DNA of 64,000 nt from Costus lasius (taxonomy: Eukaryota > Streptophyta > Magnoliopsida > Zingiberales > Costaceae). This document shows, in pieces, positions 43,401-53,080 of this stretch. A program made the position numbers and the translations under genes. A model generated the notes under the pieces. It was given only the letters and a program-made list of their open reading frames with translations. It had not been told where the DNA came from and did not search any database. Every line of letters starts with the position of its first letter. The stretch's first letter is position 1. Location of the stretch: assembly GCA_027563935.2 (NCBI GenBank), contig CM050450.1, positions 32,971,439 to 33,035,438 on the forward strand, given 5' to 3'.

Positions 43401-44285
43401 GCAGCCTATGTGTTAGGTGTGAAGATCTACAGGGATAGATCTAAGAGGCTTCTCGGGCTGTGCCAAAGTACTTACATCGATAAAGTCCTGGAGAGATTTC
43501 ATTTAGAGAATTCTAAAAGAGGATATCTTCCAGTCAGACATGGTCTGAATCTTTCGAAGAGTCAGTGTCCACAAACACAGACTGAGAAAGATGAAATGGA
43601 CAATACGCCTTATGCTTCGGCTATTGGGTCCATAATGTATGCGATGTTGTGTACTCGCCCAGACGTCGCTTACGGGTTAAGCGTCACCAGTCGATTCCAA
43701 AGTAATCCAGGTCAGGCACACTGGATTGCAGTCAAGAACATTTTAAAATATCTGCGGAGGACCAAAGATATGTTCTTGATATATGGTGGTCAGGAAGAAC
43801 TCAGTATAGAAGGATATACTGACGCTTCGTTCCAGTCGGACCAGGATGATTACCGATCGCAATCAGGCTATGTTTTTAGCTTGAATGGTGGAGCAGTGGT
43901 GTGGAAAAGTTTCAAACAGTCAACTGTTGCTGATTCCACAACAGAAGCCGAGTATGTTGCAGCCTCGGAAGCATCCAAGGAGGCAGTGTGGATTCGTAAG
44001 TTCATTCAGGAACTTGGTGTTGTTCCTTCGAGTGCAGATCCTTTGGTTATCTTTTGTGATAACACTGGAGCAATCGCACAAGCAAAGGAACCACGGTCGC
44101 ACCAGAAGTCCAAGCACATACAGAGACGGTTTCACTTGATCCGGGAGATCATTGATCGAGGCGAGATCAAAATCTGCAAGGTTCATACAGATGACAATCT
44201 GGCTGACCCGCTTACCAAGCCTCTGGCGCAGCAGAAGCATGAGAAGCACTGTAATAATATGGGTTTGAGATTTCTCAACCATTAG
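40401..44285 (+). CDS. D: full-length gag-pol polyprotein, 1294 aa
   Basis: Same architecture as the polyprotein of C: CCHC knuckle (C-F-H-C-G-Q-L-G-H then C), protease DTA, integrase H-x4-H/C-x2-C and D,D35E, RT with YVDD, RNase H with D, E, D. One extra residue lies between the knuckle and the protease (a Ser-rich run before SWVLDTACG). No stop is present. Individual replacements include Asn for Ser in the FITFTDDFSRYGY block and Ile for Met in YLMRHK. The product could still be functional, but the element's leader is broken by C, which should block normal transcription from its own 5' LTR. Confidence 0.95.
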   Translation: MSFNVRSLLEREKFAGPNFSDWYGHLKIVLKAERKLYVLETAVPPQPAANAARAVRDAYEKHVNDSIDVACLMLASMTPPLQRQHEDMSAIEIIANLKMLYAAQARTERYNLTKLFFQSKLAEGSPVGAHVLKMIGHKEALEKLGHTINQELAVDIILQSLPPSFDAFIINFNMNKIDCTPAELLNMLLTTEETLKGKPSTSVLMFPSRNKKKGKKGKAAVKNYSKALKQKVKRSKDNRCFHCGQLGHWKKDCKALQGDKKGSIASGSGIFVTEVMISSSSISWVLDTACGVHICSNVQELKRRRQVGQHEVDLRVGNGARVAAVAVGTYFISLPSGFVLELDNCYFVPSITKNIISIPALVRKGFAFECNISKCVLSYDNIVYASGSINNGLFMLDMECSIQNIDNKKAKYADDSTLLWHSRLGHINKKRIKWLHDHGLLGSFSYEEIDTCKACLMGKMTKAPFPHKGQRASGLLDLIHSDVCGPFSKHARGGYSYFITFTDDFNRYGYVYLIRHKSESFDKFKEFKNEVQNQLGRNIKTLRSDRGGEYLSREFTDYLKECGIISQLTPPGTPQWNGVSERRNRTLLDMVCSMMSQATLPYSFWGFALETAAKVLNRVPSKAVSKTPYELWYGKQPSLTFIKIWGCEAYVKRLASGKLESRSEKCIFVGYPKETKGYYFYDPKENKVFVARTAIFLEKEFLLQEASGREIKLDENPEEGQSSQAQWDEPEPVEQVIEQPEAQISREPRRSGRIRRQPECYDGVYIIENDEPLTYADAVSGPESARWLEAMRAEMDSMSDNQVWDLVDPPPGVIPIGCKWIFKKKIDMDGNVVTYKGRLVAKGFKQIYGIDYDETFSPVAMFKSIRILFAIAAYYDYEIWQMDVKTAFLNGKLDEDVYMTQPEGFTNPSDHHKICKLKKSIYGLKQASRSWNIRFDESISEFGFIKNEDDPCVYKRFSGSVITFLVLYVDDILIIGNDIPELHAVKAWLGKCFQMKDLGEAAYVLGVKIYRDRSKRLLGLCQSTYIDKVLERFHLENSKRGYLPVRHGLNLSKSQCPQTQTEKDEMDNTPYASAIGSIMYAMLCTRPDVAYGLSVTSRFQSNPGQAHWIAVKNILKYLRRTKDMFLIYGGQEELSIEGYTDASFQSDQDDYRSQSGYVFSLNGGAVVWKSFKQSTVADSTTEAEYVAASEASKEAVWIRKFIQELGVVPSSADPLVIFCDNTGAIAQAKEPRSHQKSKHIQRRFHLIREIIDRGEIKICKVHTDDNLADPLTKPLAQQKHEKHCNNMGLRFLNH

Positions 44286-44305
44286 ATTAAGTGCAAGTGG
44301 GAGAT

Positions 44306-46030
44306 TGTTGGGGTATGCCCTTAAGGCTAATGTTTGAGGCCTTGGGATTGTATCAGTATCATGTATATAAACTTTTATGTTTATAAAGGCAATGGTTGTT
44401 ATTCAGTTTGTTACATTGTCTGCTGCAATAAGTGTACTTCTGATTAATGTCTCAATGCTGTTCAGCTAGGCTGACATGCTGTATTGTCCTTAGTCGAGAT
44501 ATCTTGGTGAACATGAGACAGCCTTGATATGATTGAGACTAATATGTGTTCTAATTTTATAGGATGCTTCGAACATGGAATAAGATGTAGACTCATGGGT
44601 ACATTGGATGTACTGGACAGACCCTACTAGGATATTCAATTGCTTGTCACAATGTGAATAATCCTTGTTTGCATCAAGTGGCACATGTCCTCTGACTTGA
44701 GATCACTTATGTTTCTAAATGATGATTGTCATTGTCTTGAGGTAGTTCGATATCATTTGAAACATAATGGTTATAGACTATCTTGGATAATGATCATGAG
44801 TCAGGTTGGGACACTAGTGATAGATATAGGATTGCCGTCTCCTTGTTGAAGGAGTGTGATGTTCTATAGGGGCCCCCTAGATGAGATGATTGAGAAAGTG
44901 TATGGCCATACCCAGGTGACTATGTTCATCTGATCTAATCATGCTCATCATATTGGAGTTACAAGCTTGACCTGCTTGTCCAATAAGAACATCCAGTGGC
45001 AAAGGATACCTGCATGCCTTGTGAAGTTGATTCACACTTGTGCTATGGTTTGGGTGTAGTCTTGGAAGACTCTTTCCTTTATATCGGGAGACAGTGATGT
45101 GTTGCTAGATACCCCTCACTGATCGTGATAACGTGAGTTATCGTTACCGACATTTAAAGGAAACCCTCAGGGTCGCACAATTTGATGATATGGCTTTCTT
45201 ATGTCAGATCGTGTGGACTGAATTGTTTTGGTTCAGTCAAAAGGAGTTTAGACTCTGATTGTAAGTGAGATCTGGTCTGATCATGTTTGATTGATTAGAG
45301 CTTTAGATCGGTAAGCTTCGATCGAGAGTATTGATGCTAGATCGGTGAGATCAAGTGCATCTGGATATGAATGGTTAGATCTTGAACCTTCTTGGTTCAT
45401 ATTAGATTTAGACCATGGCATGTCTTGGTTTGGTCTTGGTTTGATTTGGTCGTTGAACCAAAGTCAATTGAACCGGTTCAAGAGTGTGAACGCATGGTTC
45501 AAGTTGTTAGGCGTTATGATTAGTTCACTAAGCGTGAACGCGCGAGAGTGAAGGCTTACCATATTTGGAAGCCTCAACGCCTCAACGCCATAAGCCAAGA
45601 AAACGCCTTTGCTTCAATGCTTCTCTCTTGGGCGAAGTAGAGCTCTTGAGTGTGTCTCATCGCCGAGAGTGAAGTGGAGGTATTCGGCAAGCCAAGAAGA
45701 CATCCAAGGATTCTCCTTCAAGCGATTAGGACTCTTGAAGCCCTTTGCTAGCACAAAGGACGACAAGGAGAAAGCCAACTTCTTCTTGTGTGCGCGCCTT
45801 TTGGAGGAGATCAATTTTGTTCTCTACTTCCAAGTCGCCATCTTCCTCATGGCTATGGTATGATTCGATTTAAGATATATGCAACTTCAAGTTGATCATA
45901 TATGATGCATGCGATTCTTGAAGCCCTATTTCTGCCCATGCAAAAAGCTTCCATATGCGCATGTTTAGGGTTTCGCCCCCCTCTTGAAAGGGGTTTAGGG
46001 TTTCGCCCCCCTCTTGAAAGGGGTCCTTCA
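44306..46030 (+). repeat. D: 3' LTR with 30-bp tandem duplication
   Basis: 1725 bp against 1695 bp for the 5' LTR. The extra 30 bp is an exact duplicate (45964-45993 and 45994-46023) covering the terminal C-run/G-run hairpin. Confidence 0.95.
45964..46023 (+). repeat. Two exact 30-bp tandem copies
   Basis: Unit begins TTTAGGGTTTCGCC and ends TTGAAAGGGG. Present once in the partner LTR (ending at 29520). Confidence 0.95.
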
Positions 46031-46035
46031 AATAC

Positions 46036-48267
46036 TTGAGTCGAGAGTTTACTGACTATCTGAAGGAGTGTGGGATTATCTCACAGCTCACTCCACCAGG
46101 AACACCGCAATGGAATGGTGTGTCCGAGAGGAGGAACAGAACCTTACTGGATATGGTTCGTTCTATGATGAGTCAGGCTACTCTGCCTTACTCCTTTTGG
46201 GGATTTGCACTGGAAACAGCTGCAAAGGTACTAAACCGAGTGCCATCCAAGGCAGTTTCAAAGACGCCATATGAGTTATGGTATGGGAAACAGCCAAGCT
46301 TGACGTTTATCAAGATCTGGGGTTGCGAGGCTTATGTCAAAAAGCTCGCATCTGGGAAACTAGAGAGCAGATCTGAGAAATGTATCTTTGTCGGTTACCC
46401 TAAGGAAACTAAGGGTTATTATTTCTATGATCCCAAAGAGAACAAAGTATTTGTTGCTCGGACGGCTATTTTCCTTGAGAAGGAATTTCTTCTACAAGAG
46501 GCCAGTGGGAGAGAAATAAAGCTGGATGAGAATCCAGAAGAAGGACAAAGTAGTCAAGCACAGTTGGATGAGCCTGAGCCAGTAGATCAGGTTACTGAAC
46601 AACCTGAGGCTCAGATATCACGGGAACCGCGAAGATCGGGAAGGATCCGTCGACAGCCTGAGCGCTATGATGGAATCCACATCATTGATGATGAACCCCT
46701 CACTTATGCGGATGCGGTCAGTGGACCGGAATCAGCGAGATGGCTTGAAGCTATGCGAGCCGAGATGGACTCCATGTCAGATAACCAAGTCTGGGATTTG
46801 GTTGATCCGCCTCCGGGAGTAATCCCTATAGGCTGTAAATGGATCTTCAAGAAGAAGATTGACATGGATGGTAACGTGGTTACCTATAAAGGCAGGCTAG
46901 TTGCGAAAGGTTTCAAACAAATCTACGGGATAGATTATGATGAAACTTTCTCTCTTGTAGCTATGTTTAAGTCTATTCAGATTATTCTCGCGATAGCAGC
47001 ATATTATGATTATGAGATCTGGCAGATGGATGTGAAGACTGCTTTCCTTAATGGAAAACTGGATGAGGATGTGTATATGACACAACCTGAAGGTTTCACT
47101 AATCCATCAGATCGTCATAAAATATGCAAGTTAAGGAAGTCCATTTATGGACTTAAGCAAGCATCAAGAAGCTGGAATATTCGTTTTGATGAATCAATCT
47201 GTGAGTTTGGTTTCATCAAGAATGAAGATGACCCGTGTGTATATAAGAGGTTTAGTGGGAGCATAATCACTTTCCTAGTCCTCTACGTCGATGATATCTT
47301 AATCATTGGAAACGATATTCCTGAACTGCATGCGGTTAAGGCATGGTTAAGAAAATGTTTCCAGATGAAAGATTTAGGAGAAGCAGCCTATGTATTAGGT
47401 GTGAAGATCTACAGAGATAGATCTAAGAGGCTTCTCGGGCTGTGCCAGAGTACTTACATCGATAAAGTCCTGGAGAGATTCCATTTAGAAAATTCTAAAA
47501 GAGGATATCTTCCAGTCAGACATGGTCTGAATCTTTCAAAGAGTCAGTGTCCACAAACACAGGCTGAGAAAGATGAAATGGACAATACGCCTTATGCTTC
47601 GGCTATTGGGTCCATTATGTATGCGATGTTATGTACTCGCCCAGACGTCGCTTACAGGTTAAGCGTGACCAGTCGGTTCCAAAGTAATCCAGGTCAGGCG
47701 CACTGGATTGCAGTCAAGAACATTTTGAAATATCTGCGGAGGACCAAAGATATGTTCTTGGTGTATGGTGGTCAGGAAGAACTCAGTATTGAAGGATATA
47801 CTGACGCTTCGTTCCAATCTGACCAGGATGATTTCCGATCGCAATCAGGCTATGTTTTTAGGTTGAATGGAGGTGCAGTGGTGTGGAAAAGTTTCAAACA
47901 ATCAATTGTTGCTGATTCCACAACAGAAGCCGAGTATGTTGCAGCCTCGGAAGCATCTAAGGAGGCAGTGTGGATTCGTAAGTTCGTTCAAGAACTTGGT
48001 GTTGTTCCTTCGAGTGCAGATCCTTTGGTTATCTTCTGTGATAACACTGGAGCAATAGCACAGGCAAAGGAACCACGGTCGCACCAGAAGTCCAAGCACA
48101 TACAGAGACGGTTTCACTTGATCCGGGAGATCATTGATCGTGGCGAGATCAAAATCTGCAAGGTTCATACATACGACAATCTGGCTGACCCGCTTACAAA
48201 GCCTCTGGCGCAGCAGAAGCATGAGAAGCACTGTAATAATATGGGTTTGAGATTTCTCAACCATTAG
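46036..48267 (+). pseudogene. E: gag-pol C-terminal part (integrase end, RT, RNase H)
   Basis: Continues the E polyprotein after D; 743 codons remain open. It has the integrase Glu block (GVSERRNR), RT with YVDD and RNase H Asp/Glu/Asp. One codon is missing relative to sisters in the YIIDNDEPLTY region. Unusual replacements at otherwise fixed sites are Pro to Leu in DETFSPVAMF, Arg to Gln shortly after, Gly to Arg in DVAYGLSV, and Asp to Tyr in HTDDNLADP. Together with the changes in the N-terminal part this is a decaying copy. Confidence 0.9.
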
Positions 48268-48287
48268 ATTAAGTGCAAGTGGGAGAT

Positions 48288-49970
48288 TGTTGGGGTATGC
48301 TCTTAAGGCTAATGTTTGAGGCCTTGGGATTATATCAGTATCATGTATAAATTCTATGTTTATAAAGGCAATGGTTGTTATTCAGGTTGTTACATTATCT
48401 GCTGCAATGTGTATACTTCTGAATAATGTCTCAATGATGTTCAGCTAGGCTGACATGCAGTGTAGTCCTTAGTCGAAATATCTTGGTGAACATGAGACAA
48501 CCTTGATATGATTGAGACTAATATGTGTTCTAATCTTATAGGATGCTTTGAGGATGGAATAAGATGTAGACTCATGGGTACATTGGATGTACTGGACAGA
48601 CCCTACATAGGATGTTCAATTGCTTGTCACAATGTGAATAATCCTTGTATGCAAACAAGTGGCATATTTTCCTCTGACTTGAGATCACTTGTGTTTCTAA
48701 ATGATGATTGGCATTGTTTTGAGATAGTTCGATATCATTTGAAACATAATGGTTATAGACTATCTTGGATGGTGAGCATGAGTCATGTTAGGGCGCTAGT
48801 GATAGACATAGGATTGCCATCTCCTTCATTGGAGTGTGATGTTCTAAAGGGGCCCCCTGGATGAGATGATTGAGAAAGTGTATGGCCATACCCAGATGAC
48901 TATGTTCATCTGATCTAATCATTCTCATCATATTGGAGTTACAGGCTTGACACGCTTGTCCAATAAGAACATCCAGTGGCAAAGGAAACATGTATGTCTA
49001 GTGAAATGGATTCACACTTGTGCTGTGGTTTGGGTGTAGTCTTGGAAGACTCTTTCCTTTATATCGGGAGACAGTGATGTGTTGCTAGATACCCCTCACT
49101 GATCGTGATAACGTAAGTTATCGTTACCGACGTTTAAAGGAAACCCTTAGGGTCGCACAATTTGATGATATGGCTTACTTTAGTCAGATCGTGTGGACTG
49201 AATTGTTTGGGTTCAGTTTAAAGGGATTTAATCTCTGATTGTAAGTGAGATCTGGTCTGATCATGTTTGATTGATTAGGGCTTGAGATCGGTAAGCTTCG
49301 ATCGAGAGAATTGATGCTAGATCGGTGAGATCAGGAGCATTAGGAGATGAACGGTTAGATCTGGAGCCTTAGGGTTTAATTGTGATCTAGACCAAATGCT
49401 TGGGTTAATTGGTCTTTGAACCAAACCAAAATGAACCGGCTCATCATATGAGCGCATGGTTCAATGGGAAGAGAAAAATGCGATGGTTCACAAGGAGTGA
49501 ACGCATCACACGTTGAGGGGGTTTTTTCTATTTTGGGAAACCATGTTTCCAAAACATGGTCACGCCTCACGTTCGCTCCTCTCACGCCTATTGTCTCCTC
49601 TTCCTCTCTATGCTCTCTCAACTCTCGTGTGTTGAAGGAGTTGACGACAAGGAGGTCTCGGCCAAGCAAGACATCTCTTCTTCCCTTCCATTCGATCAGG
49701 AGACTTGAAGGTCTTTGCTAGCACAAGGATCAACAAGGAGTAGGCGATCTTCTTCTTGTGTGCGCATCTTCTGGAGGAGATCCCTTTCGCTCTCTTCTTC
49801 CAAGGCACCATCCAAGCAATGGCGATGGTATGACTCTTATCAATGTATACAAGTTTTGATAGTTGATCATATGACATGCGTGCAACCGATCATCTAGAAA
49901 CCCTTATTTCCGCTGCCCAAAATTCTATATGCGCCACTTTAGGGTTTCGCCCCCTTTAAGGGGACTTTCA
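48288..49970 (+). repeat. E: 3' LTR
   Basis: 1683 bp, TGTTGGGGTATGCTC to GGGGACTTTCA, then the CTAGG duplication. It is the intact reference for the split 5' LTR. Confidence 0.96.
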
Positions 49971-51659
49971 CTAGGCAACCAGAGGCTCAGACACAGGCCC
50001 TGCGTAGGTCTAGGAGGACTCGTCGTGCACCTGAGAGGTACGGGTTGCTGCCGACCCAACATGACGGGATCTTCATCATTGAGGATGAACCTAGGACATA
50101 TGATGGGGCGGTCGTTGGACCGGACTCCGAGAAATGGCTTTAGGCCATGAGATCCGAGATGGATTCCATGTTGGCTAACCAAGTCTAGGATTTGGTTGAG
50201 CTACCTGATGGGGTAAAACCTATCGGGTGCAAATGGGTCTTCAAGAGGAAGACTGGCATGATGGCAACATAGTTACCTATAAGGGTAGATTTGTGGCTAA
50301 AGGATTCAGACAAGTTCACGGGATGGTCTATGATGAAACCTTCTCGCTAGTTGCCATGTTCAAATCCATTCGAATCCTGCTTGCTATAGCTGCATATCAT
50401 GATTATGAGATATGGCAGATGGATGTAAAGATAGTGTTTCTTAACGGGAAGCTGACAGAGGATGTGTTTATGACACAACCTGATGGTTTCATCCATCCAG
50501 TAGAGGCCAATAAGGTCTACAGGCTAAAAATATCCATTTATGGATTAAAGCAAGCCTCTCAAAGTTGGAATCTTCGATTTGATGAAGCAGTAAGAGATTA
50601 CGGCTTTATCAAGAGCGAAGATGACGCCTGTGTTTACAGTAAATTCAGTGGGAGCTTGGTGACATTTCTAGTCCTATATGTCGACGACATACTACTCATC
50701 GGAAACGACATCCCTAGTCTTTAAGCTGTGAAGACATGGTTGGGGAAGTGTTTCGAGATGAAAGACTTGGGGGAGGCCGCCTATATCCTAGGCATGAGGA
50801 TCTACCGGGATAGATCCAAGGAGCTCCTGGCCCTTAGTCAGAGTACTTACATTGATAAGGTCCTGGAGAGGTTCAGCTTAGAGCAATCTAAGAAAGGATA
50901 CCTTCTAGTGAGACATGGCCTTATTCTCTCCAAGAGCCAGTGTCCCATCACACAGGCTGAGAGGGACGACATGAGTCGAGTGCCCTATGCTTCGGCAGTA
51001 GGTTCGATCATGTATGCGACGTTGTATACTAGACCAGACGTGGCTTATGCTGTGAGCATAACCAGCCGATACCAATCCAATCCAGGTCTGCAGCACTAGG
51101 TGGCTATAAAGAACATTCTATGTTTCTGAGAAGAACTAAAGAATGGTTCTTGGTCTATGGGGGACAGGAAGAGCTCAGTGTTCAGGGCTACACTGAGGCA
51201 TCGTTCCAGTCTGACCCTGATGACTTCAGATCGCAGACAGGCTATGTGTTCAGATTGAGTGGAGGTGCTATGAGCTGAGAGAGCTCTAAGCAATCCATTG
51301 TAACTGATTCTATGACCGAGGCTGAGTATGTCGTTGCTTCTGAGGCAGCCAAAGAAGCCGTTTGGATTCGGAAGTTCATTTTTGAACTTCAGGTGGCTCC
51401 AACTGATGTGGATCCGATTGAGCTCTATTGTGACAACAATAAAGCGATGGCACAGGCAAAGGAACTACGGTCTCATAAAAAATCCAAACACATTCTCAGT
51501 AGATTTCACCTGATCTGGGAGATCATTGATAGAGCTGATGTCAGGATAAGCAGAGTTGACACAGACAATAATCTGGTAGACCCACTGACTAAGCCTTTGG
51601 CACAGCAGAAGCGGGATGGTCATGCGAGGGACATAGGGTTGAGATTTCTCAACAACTAA
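49971..51659 (+). pseudogene. A: reverse transcriptase and RNase H pseudogene
   Basis: Resumes A after E. The RT blocks (CKWVFKRK-like start, RFVAKGF, FLNGKL, YGLKQAS, YVDD near 50677-50688) and RNase H (TEAEY, YCDNN, KSKHI) are recognisable, then the family C-terminus and polypurine tract. It is broken by TAG at about 50142 and 50186, TAA at about 50722, TAG at about 51097, TGA near 51278, and frame loss in the RNase H start. It once made the replication enzymes of A and is now dead. Confidence 0.9.
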
Positions 51660-51680
51660 GTCTAAGTGCAAGTGGGAGAT

Positions 51681-53080
51681 TGTTGGTGTATATGCCCTTG
51701 GAGCCGTTGTTGGTCCATCTTGTACTACATGACATTGATATTTAATATATCATTCTGGCATTGTCGTTATTATGCTATGTTTACATCTGTGATTATGTAC
51801 ATGGATAATAATGTCCCTGGAGACAGATTGTATCTGTGCTCAAACGGTGTGTCCCCGATCGAGTACCTGAGTGGATAAGGGACAGCTCTGGTACATGTGA
51901 GACTAGTATATGGCTAGTTACGCACGGGGTGCTAACGCAGGCATATGGGTATATCAGTGGTGGATATATTAAACCGACCTGCTGTGAGGCTTTAATTTGG
52001 TGTCATGAGTTAAGCTCACATGTGACAGGAGATGCATTGATCCCTTGACTTGAGGTCATTGACTCTTCTATATGGTTAGGGGCATACTTTGATACAACCT
52101 AATGCCTCACCATAGCAGGGAGGTCATAACGGTTGTCATTGGGTATGTCACGACCCATATGAGAAGATCAATGGACAGACATAGGATTTGCCCCTTCCTA
52201 CTGGAAGCTTGATATCCACGGGGCCCCCCTATGGTTGCATGACTAAAAGTGTATGGCCATACTCAGGTGAAAGCCTGATTTAGTCAGAGGAACCTACAGG
52301 GTCGCACAACTTGAAACTCGGGTTCTTATATTGATCGGGTAGCCTATTGATTGAGTTTTTGGATAACTCAGATCTGTTTGGGAGAATCCATTAGCACCAC
52401 TGTGCTAGATGAGATGAAAGGAATCATTTGGAGCTAACTTGTTTTTGGGCCTAGTAGGCCAAATGGGCCCAATGGGCCCAATAGACCAAGTTGGGTTAAT
52501 AGGCCAAATGGGCTCAATAAGCCATTTGGGCCATTGGGCCAAATGGAATGGCGCAAGCTACTTGGAGTGAGCTTGGCGCATTTCCTTGAGGTGGACAAAT
52601 CCAAGTTGGACATCTTCTTAAGGTGAGAAGCTTGGAGCTTCTCACTTGGAGTGGGTGAATGTACTTGGGCGCATGGCACTTGGAGTGGGCGAAATGGGTT
52701 TTACCTCTTGAAGAGGTGTGTCTCTTCATGAAGAGGTGTGCCTCTTCACTAGTGAAGGGGTGCACCTATTCATGGGTATATAAACCCCCTTCCTCCCCCC
52801 TCGTCGCAACTCTTGAACTCTTGCCCCCCTTGTCCCCTTGTCGCCATTCTTGGAAAGAGGGAGAGGGATGTTCGCCCATTGCCTCTCCTCTTCCCTTTAG
52901 TGAGTTCGGAACTTTGGAAGTTCCTTGGTGCCCTCCTCTCCAAAGTTGGACTTTGGCTTCGGTTGATTCCGGTTCGGATCTTGGTGGAGTGCTTCAAGAG
53001 TTGGACTCCGACGAAGCTCCACCTCCTCTCCTTGGCATCTCCTCTGGAATTGGCGCAAGTGATTGAGGCGCGCCTGCCGA
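51681..53080 (+). repeat. A: 3' LTR, truncated at its right end
   Basis: Starts TGTTGGTGTATATGCCC after the polypurine tract (51670-51680). It lacks the expected ...GGTTTCCCAACA end seen in LTRs G and H. TATA box TATATAAA at 52777-52784. A GGGCC-rich patch lies at about 52448-52550. Two 20-bp repeats (52710-52729 and 52730-52749) lie just upstream of the TATA box. Confidence 0.85.
52777..52784 (+). promoter_or_regulatory. A: TATA box of the 3' LTR
   Basis: TATATAAA, followed by a C/T-rich tract. Clear TATA consensus; function inferred from LTR context. Confidence 0.6.

Larger units (their letters stand above)
27833..46030 (+). mobile_element. Element D: Ty1/copia retrotransposon in E's integrase, carrying C
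   Basis: 18198 bp, flanked by AATAC (27828-27832 and 46031-46035). Without C and its TSD it is about 9055 bp. The 5' LTR is 1695 bp and the 3' LTR 1725 bp, the difference being a 30-bp tandem duplication. About 7 other differences are seen by eye. The coding region is intact; only the leader is interrupted, by C. Confidence 0.96.
4545..49970 (+). mobile_element. Element E: Ty1/copia retrotransposon carrying the F/I and D/C stacks
   Basis: The outermost member of the young family. It is flanked by perfect CTAGG duplications (4540-4544 and 49971-49975). Removing F with its TSD (18143 bp) and D with its TSD (18203 bp) leaves about 9080 bp. The 5' LTR is split into 4545-4791 and 22935-24370 (1683 bp in total); the 3' LTR is 48288-49970 (1683 bp). 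By eye the two LTRs differ at about 8 positions. The coding region is split by D and carries damaging changes, so E is no longer autonomous. Confidence 0.95.
1..53080 (+). mobile_element. Element A: old, decayed Ty1/copia retrotransposon (base layer, split by E and G)
   Basis: Only 1-1860, 3820-4544 and 49971 to about 53080 belong to A itself. In between lie solo LTR G and the whole E stack. The 5' LTR is outside the window, which opens inside A's untranslated leader. The order gag, protease, integrase, RT, RNase H, polypurine tract, 3' LTR is that of Ty1/copia. The reading frame is broken by many stops and by an internal loss in gag, so the copy is dead. Its 3' LTR begins TGTTGGTGTATATGCC, like LTRs G and H, so these three form one family. 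That family is related to E, F, I, D and C but clearly diverged from them. The right boundary near 53080 is approximate because the LTR is truncated there. Confidence 0.9.
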
